NCBI GenBank assembly: GCA_003427395.1
Contig: BFEA01000380.1
Coordinates: 1,007,945-1,050,284, forward strand
Source of the DNA: Chara braunii
Taxonomy: Eukaryota; Streptophyta; Charophyceae; Charales; Characeae
DNA: 42,340 bases
Direction of reading: 5' to 3'
How positions within the stretch are numbered: the stretch's first letter is position 1; each line of letters begins with the position of its first letter. A program made the translations under genes and the position numbers. This document shows, one piece after another, positions 9,909-19,180 of this stretch. Below the pieces are notes generated by a model, which was not told where the DNA came from, did not search any database, and saw only the letters and a program-made list of their open reading frames with translations.

Positions 9909-9960
9909 AGTAATCTTTTCTATGTATCGTAGCAAATTTTAACGGATGTCTCGAAGGACA
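9909..9960 (-). pseudogene. Truncated U6 snRNA copy (5' half)
   Basis: The minus strand reads TGTCCTTCGAGACATCCGTT, then AAAATTTGCTACGATACATA and GAAAAGATTA. It corresponds to the 5' half of U6 up to the ACAGA-box region, where ACATAGAAAAG stands in place of ACAGAGAAG. It stops before the GCATGG and GCGCAAGGATG blocks. Its 5' stem is closer to canonical U6 than the copy 700 bp to the left. Confidence 0.65.
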
Positions 9961-10223
9961 GAGTGATATCTCCGTGATCATAGGAGGTCCGTTCAACGGA
10001 ATAGAGTAGAAGTACACCTCCGTTGTGGCTAAATTGTACACGTGCTCTTGAGAAATAGATCACGAAAGCTGGGGGGGTAAAGGAAAATGAACAGATGAAA
10101 AAAAGGGAAGGCACGAAACAGCAGCAAGGTCTGTCGTATGTACCCGGTGAGAGCTTAGGGCATACCTACAGAAATTAGTCATCATTGTTATTTTTGTTTT
10201 TGTTTTGGTTGCCTACATCGCTT
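9961..10223. other. No gene seen
   Basis: No coding region is supported. GAGCTTAGGGCATAC at 10151-10165 resembles the ends of the foldback elements that follow and may be the left end of a larger nested element reaching to about 10843, where the complementary GTATGCCCTTAGCC lies. Confidence 0.4.
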
Positions 10224-10378
10224 AGGGCATATTCACACTAGGCCCTCAAAATCGCAAAATCGCAAAATGAGCGGCCAGGTAACCCCAGGTTGAGTCCTTG
10301 TAAAAGGCGGCCTCCATCTGGCCCCTCAATTTGTGATTTTGTGATTTTGTGATTTTGAGGGCCTAGTGTGAGTATACT
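10224..10378. mobile_element. Foldback MITE with long inverted arms (~155 bp)
   Basis: The left arm AGGGCATATTCACACTAGGC, then CCTCAAAATCGCAAAATCGC, is mirrored by the right arm GATTTTGTGATTTTGAGGGC, then CTAGTGTGAGTATACT. The arms cover about 45 bp each with a few mismatches, leaving a loop of about 60 bp. It is non-coding. The outer ends (GGGCAT.TTCACACT) are shared with the element that follows. Confidence 0.8.
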
Positions 10379-10383
10379 CTTTT

Positions 10384-10839
10384 AGGGCACACTCACACCG
10401 CGACCCCAATCCGCAAAATATGCGCATTTGGGAAGGGCTGATTTGAGGTTTTGGGCATGGTTCCAGTCGCACTGCTGTACCTTTTCAGATGGGACAAGGC
10501 CCTGGCTGTCTGGACCAACGGCCATTTGGTACTTACCTGAACAAGGCCCTGGCCGTCTGGAGCAATGGCGATTTGGTCCTTTGCTGGTCACACGGCACCA
10601 TCCACAAAAAGGACCACGAAGTGCGCAAGAACTATCGTGAACGAAAAAACAAATAGGGCATTTGCGGTCACCTTCAGAGGTGACCGCAAATTCAGTTTCC
10701 CTGTGGCTACAGGCCGCTGACAAATGGGCACACGAACGGTACATTTAGGACTTTGGCAAATCTGTGTGACCAATCCTCTACGGTCTCTACCTTTTTGGGG
10801 GGGAATTCGGGATTATAGGTCCCAGTGTGAGTATGCCCT
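10384..10839. mobile_element. Second element with related inverted ends (~456 bp)
   Basis: The left end AGGGCACACTCACACCGCGA pairs with the right end, whose reverse complement is AGGGCATACTCACACTGGGA. Inside are a 38-bp direct repeat (ACAAGGCCCTGGCTGTCTGG at 10494 and ACAAGGCCCTGGCCGTCTGG at 10542) and a perfect hairpin at 10660-10691 with 14-bp arms (ATTTGCGGTCACCT) around TCAG. No transposase is present, so it is non-autonomous. It abuts the previous element with only five or six bases between them. Confidence 0.7.
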
Positions 10840-12930
10840 TAGCCTGTCGGCACTACCACAGTAAACGAGGATTGGATTAACAAATGCCTGGAAGTGCAAT
10901 TTGAAACTGTTTTTTGCCCGAAGTGTATTTTCTGCAAGGAATATGAGCGAGAGCCATAGACAGAAAACCCAAGTTGCAAAATCATGCAGAAGTCCCTATA
11001 GTCATATACCAAGTAGAGAGCTCAAATGCACCAAGATTCCATCCACATAAGAGCAATAGAATGAACTTGTGAGCCAATGTCCAAGCCCTCAGGCCACGCC
11101 AACACAGTATTCAATGTTGCTCCTACTGTATAGTGACCAGCGCCCAGCCTACTCTACTCGGTCTATCCATTCTATCTACGTTCGTGCAACAGGTTCACTT
11201 CGCCGTCGAAGACAACACCAATGACGACCTCCCACATACACCAGGTGTGTTCTCTCTTTTCCCCTCATCAGGTCTTGTCAACCCACACCTGTGCCTTCTT
11301 CCCTGAGGACCACTTTCGCCTCATCACCTGCCCGCGCCCCTCCAGCCCAGTTATGGCCGCTTGGCGTACTGCTGCCCTGAAGCGCCCCTCACCTCTTAGC
11401 GCCCGTGCGCGCCCCGGCCAGCAACGCATGCAGACACTTGCGCTCTGATGCAGCAGCATGTCTGCATTGCCTGCCTAGCCCAGAATGGCTTCCTCTGGCT
11501 TTATGAAAGCTGCGGCCCCTTCCCTGTGGCTGCGTGGGCCTGACCAAGGAAGTTTCCAGTAGCTTCCAGTTCGGCCCCAGTGTCTGCGCCCCGGCCCAAC
11601 TTGCAGTTAAGGGCCTGGGCCCTTTTGTGGTTGGGCACCTACGGGTAGCCTCCAGGCTCCGAGTGTTTGAGTTGGCCCGCGGGGTAGTTGTGACGACAAT
11701 GCTGCATTCTCATTGGCCTGCGGCCACTTCGTGATGTGTAGGCCTCACGCTGCGTGTGTGCCCAGGGCGCAACCACCTGCGTACTGGGCTCAACTGCCTG
11801 ATGCAGCTGCTGCTTCTGGAAGTAGCCAGGGAGAGACCGAGGTTGCACTTCTCGACCAACTGACGTGGTGCAACTGTCTGATACCCACATTGGAAAATGC
11901 TGAGATAAGGGACTCTCGTGGATATTCAGGCCCGTCGTCACTTAGGGCGGGTACGAGGCTTGCCAAGGGCCACAGTCCAGAACATGTGGATGTTGGTTAC
12001 TGCCCCATGAGGACACATTCCTCACATTTCATTTTTTTATTTTTTATTTTACTTTTGGGAAATTTGCAAAATACCCCCATAAGTTGAGATATATGACGAA
12101 ATGCCCCTGAAAGATGTGGGTAGAGCGGAATGCCCTTTCGGGCCTAAATGTTTGTGTTGTGCCCCTCTCAGGCGGGGGTGCAACTTTGCAATCTGGACCT
12201 CCCCGTTTGGGCCTTGGCCTTCTCCAATAGTGTGACGAACAATCTTCTGTAATCGAGCGACTTTCTGCGCGAAGCTGCTTGGGGGGCACATGACAGGTCG
12301 GATGGGTGAGTTGCGAAAACATGGGTCGGCCGGGCAAATTGCGTGGATGTCCTTGTTTCTTTTTCGTTTTTTGCTGGGAATGTCGGAACGGCGTCGGGAA
12401 TATCCTGTTCCAACAGTTGGGTACCCACGGCTTAGTGATCGCGAGAAATAATTGTACCATAGCTTCTTGTTCTGCCGTGAGCACTAGGATTTTTGGTGCG
12501 ATCATCGGGCGAGAATATTGTTTTTGAATTTTCAACTGACGACGAGCCCCCATGGGCTCACGGAATTGTTTTTCTCTTTTTCGGAATTTCCTTTTTCAAT
12601 TAGGACTTAGGAATTTAGGAACGCTTAACTTTGTTGCGCCGTGCGTGTGCGCATATTTCTGCGCTGGGAACTGGGCTCTGACTGGATCGCGCCCTTAATC
12701 TTGTGCAACTGTTGATTTTGGCGGGCCCGATTGTAACTGTATCTTTCTTCATTCTTGGTTTCCTTGTGTTTGTCTGCCTTCTTCTTCTTCTTCCTTGCCT
12801 CATATACTCTGTTGTAATTGGCCGAAGGGCCTGCATGATCAGATCGATGCGTGGAGTGTGGTTATGACCCCCACGCCGCAGCCTGGCCATGCAGACGTAG
12901 GCACTTCCTCTTTTCTCCTCTTGTCCGCCT
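10840..12930. other. No gene recognised over 2.1 kb
   Basis: The part from 11200 to 11950 is GC-rich and gives several short open frames on both strands, none with a recognisable domain. The element-like stretch 12053-12560 has long minus-strand frames (169 aa over 12044-12553) without known motifs. Near 12230, TGACGAACAATCTTCTGTAA followed by TCGAGCGACTTTCTG recurs at 23582 as TGACGCACCATCTTCTGTAA, then TCGTGGGACTTTCTG, so a dispersed repeat passes through here. Confidence 0.45.
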
Positions 12931-13595
12931 GGGCTTAAACCACCGGTCTTCCTGACATCAGAAAACCTCAGGGGTATCGGTAACTCTGTTTCACGACGGT
13001 TACCGGTAGTATAGTGTGGAAAACCAGGCAGGCCTCAAAAATAAAATTTGCGCAAAATAATTTGAAATAAACTGAATCCACGAGGAGAATATATCATGGT
13101 GAAAATGATTTTTTTTTTTTTTCTGCTATTTTTTCCTGAAAGATCACGACCTATCTACGGACTCTCAAATTTTCAGACATTTTAATGAATTTTTTTTAGC
13201 ACAGAAAATCGGGAAAGTTGCCGCTTGCAAAATGGCGGGATTGGACCCGCCGGCTCCAAATGAAATTTGCGCAAAATAATTTGAAATAAACCGAATCGGC
13301 GCAACGAATATTTCATGGTAAAAATGATTTATTTATTTTTTTGAATTTTTTCTGATATTTTTCCCTGAAAGATCACGACCTAATCTACGGACCTTCAAAT
13401 TTTCAAACAGTTTGGTGAATTTTTTTGAGCACAAAAAATCAGGGAAGATGCCGCTTGCAAAATGGTGGGACTGGACCTGTCGGCCCCTCCGTACAACCCG
13501 GTGCCGCCGTACGGTCGCTGCCCCTCCGTACAACCCGGCCCTAACTCACGGGGACTAGGGGTTTTCAGTGGCGGGGCCACCGGTGGTTTAATCCC
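12931..13595. mobile_element. Foldback element enclosing tandem repeats (~665 bp)
   Basis: The left end GGGCTTAAACCACCGGTCTT (12931) is mirrored by the right end, whose reverse complement begins GGGATTAAACCACCGGTGGC (from 13595). The similarity continues imperfectly for about 40 bp, including GAAAACC. The interior holds two copies of a 219-bp AT-rich unit, and near the right end a duplicated GCCCCTCCGTACAACCCGG (13481 and 13519). It is non-coding. No target duplication was made out. Confidence 0.6.
13044..13485 (+). repeat. 219-bp tandem repeat, two copies
   Basis: AAATTTGCGCAAAATAATTT starts both copies (13044 and 13263). They share AAGATCACGACCT, a CTACGGAC.TCAAATTTTCA segment and CCGCTTGCAAAATGG, and differ by scattered substitutions. 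A third, more diverged relative of the AATCACGACCT segment lies at about 14480, outside the foldback element. Confidence 0.85.
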
Positions 13596-14199
13596 GTGGC
13601 TTTCGTGCAGGCATGCATGTTATAAATTTCGCGAGCCCGATTAGTTTACTCTCTAAGAATTTCAAGGTTAGCGCGACCAGTGAGAGTCGGCTAACAAGCA
13701 CGTCCGGAAGGTGAGTGAGTGTGAGAGTTGGACGATCCGACGAGCTGGTGTCGAGTATGCGGGGTTGACGTGCGGGGCCATGACGGACTGTGGCGCACGG
13801 GCAAACCTGACTTGCATGCTCAAAGCAAGCGGGGTGACAACTCTTTGTTGATGCGAGGCGACGGACTGCCCGCATCGGGAGCGCGGAGAGGGAGAGAGAG
13901 AGAAAGAGAGCAGTTGTGTGGGTGTGGAATAATGTTCTTTTCATTGTTCTTTTCTTTTCCTCTGTTCATCTATATAATTTCACATTCGGATATGGTCAAT
14001 TTTATTGCGGCCTTCTTTTTGGATTTCTTTTGCAAATCGTCTCGGATTTTCCTTGTTGTTTATATTTTGTATGTATGCATGGAATGAAAGCGAATCCCCT
14101 TTTATTAAGGGATCCTTTCGGATTTTTTTTTTCAGTTTTGTTTTGCAATGACTGTTTCGACTCTGTCTACTGCTCACTTGCGTAAGCTATACGTTTAGA
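13596..14199. other. No gene recognised
   Basis: No convincing coding region. An 89-aa frame and a 119-aa frame overlap in different phases over T-rich sequence and look like chance. A GA run lies at 13884-13911. Confidence 0.4.
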
Positions 14200-15260
14200 T
14201 ATGATGATATTTTGGTCTAGTCGTTAACTTTCGATCGACAAGAGTGCTATAAGAAGTTGGCGACTTTTTTTCTTCTTTCCTCTTTAACATAGGTTTCATG
14301 AAAACCTAACAAAACAAGTTGTTAGGTTTGCACGAAATCTATTCAAGATTATGATAGTACGTTTTTCAGGTCTTCTCCAGAAATAAAATTCTACGTGAAG
14401 TGAAACATCCGCAAAAAGAAGAACAAAAAAATATTTTTTCAAAAGCACTGGAGGGGACAAAACGAATTTTTTCATAGAAAATCACGACCTGGTGAAGCAC
14501 CGTAGGTTGAAGATTTGAAATATCCTAATTTTTTGTTATCCAAAAAAATTGTGTTTATAGTTATATAAGATGTGTAGCACGATGAAGTTATTCGGGGGTA
14601 TTCCAAACGCTCAAAGATATTATCCTGTTCGTGAATACGTTCGCGTGAACATGTTTTCCATACATGGGCGAATATATTATTTTTTATTGTTTGTTTTAAT
14701 TGTTTCTCCTATATTTTTATTTTAAACTCGTGTTTGATATTTCGGGGGTTTTCCAAACGCGGTAAGAATTTCAAGGTGTCTCCGAGACAAACGTTGTTTG
14801 TATTCTTCTTTTAAATGACATATCTTTTTTTTGATAAGGGTTTTATTGTCAAGTTCAAAAGTGATTTATAGTCCTATAAACTATTTTGTGTAGAGCTTGG
14901 CTTTTACCTAACTGCGGAAACTAACTTCTGGTTCTATAAATGAGTATTCACCAAAACATGTTTTTTTTTACATCTTTCAAGTTTGTCATGTCATCCTTAA
15001 ACTCTGTTTTTTCGCCAATCTACTGAGAATGACTTATAGTCATATAAAAGCCTTTTGCAAGGAAGAGTTTTCTTGCATTTTTGAGGAACGCTAGACTTTT
15101 CACCTGATACTTTTCCTCCTTTATCGCAAAATGATTAAAAACGCTCGCTTTTTGTGTAAAACATAACAGTTTGATTTTTTATTTTTTCATTTTATAAAAA
15201 ATATTAGGTTTTTTTCGATTGTGAGGTTTTCACGAATCCCCTGTTCTTTTTCGTCACATG
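14200..15260. repeat. AT-rich repeat block with recurring TATAG motif
   Basis: This 1-kb block is clearly more AT-rich than its neighbours and lacks open frames. The 15-mers TTTATAGTTATATAA (14554), TTTATAGTCCTATAA (14866) and CTTATAGTCATATAA (15033) are close variants of one quasi-palindrome. TTCGGGGGTATTCCAAACGC (14591) recurs as TTCGGGGGTTTTCCAAACGC (14741), 150 bp later. The segment near 14480 (AAATCACGACCTGG, GAAGATTTGAAA) is related to the 219-bp repeat upstream. It could be an eroded satellite or LTR-type sequence. Confidence 0.55.
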
Positions 15261-16211
15261 TATGATATGTAATGATCGGACCTCACCTGACGACGCATAG
15301 ATATGATATCTGCATATATGTTGAATGCGATCGACACGCTGATTCTCACGTACACGCTCGCCTACGACCGTGATCTCGAGGAAACAAAGTCGCTACGTAC
15401 GCGCTCGCCTGTGTGAGTCAGCTTGGAATTTCGTACGAGGATGTAGGGGACCGAGCTTTCTAAACGGATATGACAGCGAAATTTCCCTCTTGGATGTCCG
15501 ACCGTGAGAATCTGAGGGACCTGGAATACCGCGAATATTGGGAAGGTGAACAACTTAGACGGCGGGGGAACTTAAGAAATTTGAAATTCCCCTGTCTGAC
15601 AGAAAGAGATCAATTATGTGCGAGGGACTTTCATTGTGCCATAACTAACGATCCTAGGGGCCGCGATTATCCGGATACTTATAACATGCAGTATTTGATA
15701 TTCCCCGGTTTCGTCGTTATTAGTACTTATTACTACCAGTTTCCCTCCCTTCCACCTCCCCTACCCAATCACCAACTTACGGTGGTACCCCCCGGTTTCG
15801 TCATTATTACTACCAAGACTTTATTGTGCACAAGTCCTTAGAAGTGGTCTACCCTCCGTCTTACGAGAATTAAAAACGCCAAACACGACCAGCGGCCACC
15901 CTCTTTGCGCTTATACCCCCGAAACTTGTCATAGTAGATCTCAGTTACGACCTGAGTCTCCATCCCCAGTTTCCTAAAATCTTTGGCACACCCCTTTTCG
16001 CACTTTCGGGCTGCCATCCTACTCCTATCAGGAAGTTGCGCTGGGCGTGAGGTTGGTATCGGAGTCGACACGTGGCAGATTTTTGGATTAATACAAAGGG
16101 TCACTTGCTCAGAGCGATCTGGCGAACAAAGGACGACCGAGACAGCGGAACGCGCCGCGACACGATCGCGTGGTAACAAGGAGTAGATCAGCAAGACGAT
16201 AAGCAACCCCT
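15261..16211. other. 5' flank of the gypsy element, possible LTR/leader
   Basis: No gene seen. CCCCGGTTTCGTCRTTATTA occurs twice (about 15704 and 15790). GTACACGCTCGCCT and GTACGCGCTCGCCT recur near 15351 and 15397. If the PBS-like motif at 16054 is real, the 5' LTR would end just before it, but I could not match this region to the sequence downstream of 23.4 kb, so LTRs are not demonstrated. Confidence 0.4.
16054..16065 (+). promoter_or_regulatory. Possible primer-binding site of the retrotransposon
   Basis: TGGTATCGGAGT resembles TGGTATCAGAGC, the initiator-Met-tRNA primer site typical of plant Ty3/gypsy elements. It sits 150 bp before the first gag-like ATG, which is the right place. The match is imperfect and no CA-terminated LTR end is seen directly upstream. 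Confidence 0.3.
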
Positions 16212-16537
16212 ATGAACGGTCAACCGGCTGTGAACCAAGCCCAAAACCAGAACCCAACGCCTACCCGGCTCTGCGACCTCGGACACCCATGGCTCCACCG
16301 GATTTGTATCTTTTTGATCCCGCACATCACTTGGCCGAAGCGTGGTTAGCTACCTTACGAGCACAGCAATACGACAATGACGAAGCTCGGATCAACATTC
16401 CCGCCAGATTAGGAGGGGACGCGCACCATTGGTTTAGCACTTACGTTTGGGTAGACCTCCCCACCTTTAAACGGGAATTCTTGAACCGATTTGATTACAT
16501 TCATCCGGAGCAAGCTTTACTCCTGATCAAAGATTGA
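16212..16537 (+). pseudogene. gag: Gypsy gag fragment (capsid region)
   Basis: The frame beginning MNGQPAVNQAQNQNPTPT (16212) is Asn/Gln/Pro-rich like many gypsy Gag N-termini. A one-base shift moves the reading into the frame of 16289, where NIPARLGGDAHHWF and TFKREFLNRF match the retrotransposon Gag capsid pattern (an ARL.G.A..WF core followed by a W..FK..F...F segment). The frame stops at 16537, far short of a full capsid, and no CCHC zinc knuckle follows. The sequence after the stop is occupied by a repeated insert. It encodes a structural protein relic and cannot make a complete Gag. Confidence 0.65.
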
Positions 16538-16642
16538 GTACAAAAGCCACTCGAATCTCTCACGAAAAATCGAAACCGATTTTATAGGATGTTTGTCAAA
16601 ACTTAGCGAGGGGAACAAGTGTGGAGGGGCCCATACAGTGCT

Positions 16643-16909
16643 GGGAGGCCCATACAGTGTTGTCATCGACGTAGGAGCAGCTGTGTTAGCCATATCACTG
16701 AGGGGTGTGGAGAAGGCAGGAAAGATCTGATCATGTTGGCCTATACAAATCGGTTTGACCATCTCGTTGGCCCATACAAGCTTTGCTCCGCGGAATGTGA
16801 CATAAAAGTGTGGGGAGGCCCATACAGTGCTGTCATCGACGTAGGAGGAGCTGTGTTGGCCATATCACTGAGGGGTGTGGAGAAGGCAGGAGACGGAAAG
16901 ATTTGATCA
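16643..16909 (+). repeat. Duplicated ~95-bp segment within the retroelement
   Basis: GGGAGGCCCATACAGTGYTG begins both copies (16643 and 16813), which run through TCATCGACGTAGGAG and AGCTGTGTTRGCCATATCAC to GGAAAGATYTGATCA. Each can be read as GGPYSAVIDVGGAVLAISLRG, a stretch with the look of aspartic-protease sequence (hydrophobic, Gly-rich, containing ID.GA). A further CCCATACA lies between them (16771). This suggests repeated copying of the start of the protease region. Confidence 0.75.
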
Positions 16910-16971
16910 CGTTAAGCGAGGGTGACCATCTCGTCTCAGCGGATGAAGAAAAGATAAAAGCGGTAGGCTGA

Positions 16972-17916
16972 ATGACGAATGTCGCTTTTCGGTTGGGAAA
17001 GATTCATGCTTTAGGAAATGTGGTAGTATTGGATGTTAATACCTACGATGTACTTCAGGGATTACCGACGCTCGTTCCACTGAGGGCCAATGTGGACTTC
17101 AAACGACGATCTGTAATACTGCGAAGTACAGGCGCGAAACCATATGTTATTCCAATGCGCCTAACTCTGCAGACCATGATGCCCACGACCCAGAAAATTC
17201 CTCCGACTCCCGGAGTCGCTCTCCGAGTAATCACGTGGGGGCAACCAACTCGAAAATTTGAGTACGAGGATGAGGAACGTAGTTCCCCCAACGAGTCCGA
17301 TAGCGAAAATGAAGCCAATCCCGCTACAATCCGACAGTTGATTCGCTATCCAATCCAACAGAAGACTTCTAAAACGTTCGTCCTTACGGAAAGAAACCTA
17401 CAAAAGACCCGGGCTTTGATCTTTGGGGAACCCCTCGTACAAGTATCCCGGATGATTGACTCTTTGGAACCACCTCCAACCTTGTACGAAGCCACAACCC
17501 CGCTTCTCTCAAGATACCGAGAGAAGAAGGCGTTTTGCGACTCTTTGGAACCCCCTCGAACCTTGTACGAAGCCACGACCCCGCTACTCTCGAAATACCG
17601 AGAGAAGAAGGCGTTTTGCGACATCTCAGGGATGCCTCATTCCTTACTTTCACCCGATAAGGAGGTGCGCTTATTATCGTTAGGGGTCGAAACGAAACTT
17701 TGGAACCCCCTGGGCGTGATGAATCTACGCTTTACGAGCCTAGGGTTAAAATCGCCGAAAAGCCGGTTTCCTGGCAAGATATTAGCGACGATGTCACCCC
17801 GAAAGAACACGTGGCCATTCGGGAAGAAGACGCTCAGATGGTCGTCACCGTGTTCTCATGGTGGTCTGATACCTCCTTCATTTCTGCTCCCCCTACTGAG
17901 AATGACCACAAAGTGA
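16972..17916 (+). pseudogene. pol: Gypsy pol: protease C-terminal part and linker
   Basis: The 314-residue frame opens with LGKIHALGNVVVLDVNTYDV, then LQGLPTLVPLRANVDFKRR and YVIPM. This matches the C-terminal half of gypsy retropepsin (VLDV.TYD.LLG.P.L, then a Tyr/Phe-Lys-Arg hairpin). The active-site DSG motif is not within this frame; it may lie in the duplicated sequence just upstream or be lost. After residue 100 comes an acidic linker and then two copies of a 27-residue unit (LEPPPTLYEATTPLLSRYRE). From about 17700 the coding phase appears to move to the overlapping frame, since the reading here turns into unordered sequence. Confidence 0.6.
17458..17619 (+). repeat. 81-bp in-frame tandem duplication in pol linker
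   Basis: GACTCTTTGGAACCACCTCC (17458) and GACTCTTTGGAACCCCCTCG (17539) begin two 81-bp units that encode 27 residues each and differ at a handful of bases. The unit length is a multiple of three, so the frame is kept. Confidence 0.9.
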
Positions 17917-18080
17917 ACACAAAACATGTAGCGATTACCATACATGGAAAACCATACGAACTGCATGTGCCTCAGTATGTACCTAATGGAACCCACCGAC
18001 TGATTACGGATATCCTGACTGAATATCAAGAGGCAATTATGAATATTGGATTATCTTTAGTCATTCAACACGAGATTTAG
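17700..18080 (+). pseudogene. pol: Gypsy pol: linker to RT (overlapping frame)
   Basis: This frame overlaps the end of the protease frame in another phase and gives protein-like sequence (DISDDVTPKEHVAIREEDAQ, KPYELHVPQYVPNG). It ends after LSLVIQHEI at 18080. Ignoring the stop, reading continues into THPPIHC, which resembles the ..PPI..PYR.P segment that opens gypsy RT domains. That segment is interrupted at 18118 by the MITE. It has no catalytic motif of its own. Confidence 0.5.
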
Positions 18081-18117
18081 ACCGAAACTCATCCCCCGAT
18101 CCACTGTAAGTCATACC

Positions 18118-18361
18118 CTAGACTACCGGCCAACCGGGTCGCGGGTGGCCAGCCGTGCAAGGATAAAAAAAAGTTCCAGCAAAAAAATATCCAAAACTCC
18201 CAAAAACAACTATGTTATGTAGAAAAAAAAAATTGAACAACTTTTGCCTCAGGGTCATATCGAAACTCTTTACTGAATTAAACATAAAAAATCAAAAATA
18301 TTTTATTTTTATTTTTTTGGCCCGGTCGGGCAAGTGACCCTGGGCCACTTTGGTAGCCTAG
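18118..18361. mobile_element. hAT-like MITE, copy 1 (244 bp), inserted in gypsy pol
   Basis: The terminal inverted repeats are CTAGACTACC and GGTAGCCTAG. The flanking 8-mers are GTCATACC (18110-18117) and GCCATGCC (18362-18369), six of eight identical, as expected for a decayed 8-bp target duplication. Removing the element rejoins the pol reading from HCKSY to MPIFSHRKKEKL. The interior is A-rich with TTTTGCCTCAGGGTCAYATC and GGGCAAGTGACCC near one end. Copy 2 lies at 29377-29662 in the opposite orientation. There is no transposase. Confidence 0.85.
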
Positions 18362-19180
18362 GCCATGCCGATATTCTCTCACAGAAAGAAAAATTGCGCT
18401 ACAAAGGAGCCAGGAGTTCGAGGTTAACGGATGGATCGAACTAGCAACCGGACCTTGGACATTTCCCGTGGTCTTAGTCCCGAAGAGGGTCGATTCGTAC
18501 TTGCATTGATTACCGGAAATTGAACGATATTACGATCAAGGATGAGTATCCCCTTCCCCGCATTGATGATTTGTTGGATGCGATTGGGTGTGCAAATTAT
18601 TTTAGTAAATTTGATATTCGCCACGGATTTCATCACATTTTCGATGGGGATCTGCAATGCGCCGGCTACGTTTCAGAGAGCGATGAATGTAACATTTCAA
18701 AACTTCGTCAACAAAACTCGATGGACTCAAGGGATGATCAATTTCTGCGTCAGTTGTGTATATGGACTATATCCTGGTCTATTCAGAATCGTTCCACGGG
18801 CACGCACAACATATGGAATGGACACTGGGAGCCTTACGAAACGTTGAATTCAAGATTGTGTTGGAAAAGAGTGAGTTCTTCCTTTCTTAGATCTCGTTCC
18901 TAGGCTGCATGGTAATTCGGGGAGGCTTACGGCCCGCTTCGAGAAAAGTTACGGCCGTTTTGGACATCTCGACTCCCATGTCGCTGACACAAGTTCGAAC
19001 TTTTTGGGGGTTGGCCTCGTACTATCGGCGATTTATCAAGGGTTTCGCTGTTATCGCACGACCCCTAACAAACTTGCTGCAAAAGGACCAGCCCCTCAGC
19101 TGGGGCACGGAGTGTGAACACATCTTCAACGCTCTAAAGAAAGCCTTGACCGCGACGCCTATTTTGATCCGACTCTCATC
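18362..19180 (+). pseudogene. pol: Gypsy reverse transcriptase, catalytically dead
   Basis: Successive frames carry the Ty3/gypsy RT motifs in order: GPWTFPVVLVPK; CIDYRKLNDITIKDEYPLPR with DLLDAIG; YFSKFDIRHGFHHI; CNAPATFQRAMN; VYMDYILVYS; LGCMV; and VRTFWGLASYYRRFIKGFA. These are fingers, palm and the connection to RNase H. The catalytic box, normally YMDD or YVDD, reads YMDY (18759-18770), so the second Asp is lost. At least three frameshifts are needed to follow the domain (near 18495, 18650 and 18890), and there is an in-frame stop near 18445 in one phase. It once copied the element RNA into cDNA. It cannot do so now. Confidence 0.85.

Noticed and set aside
12044-12553. 169-codon minus-strand frame as a gene
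   Set aside because: No motif, overlaps three other frames, and part of it is in a dispersed repeat.
15261-16053. 5' LTR of the gypsy element
   Set aside because: I could not find a matching 3' copy after 23.4 kb, and no TG...CA bounded repeat was seen.
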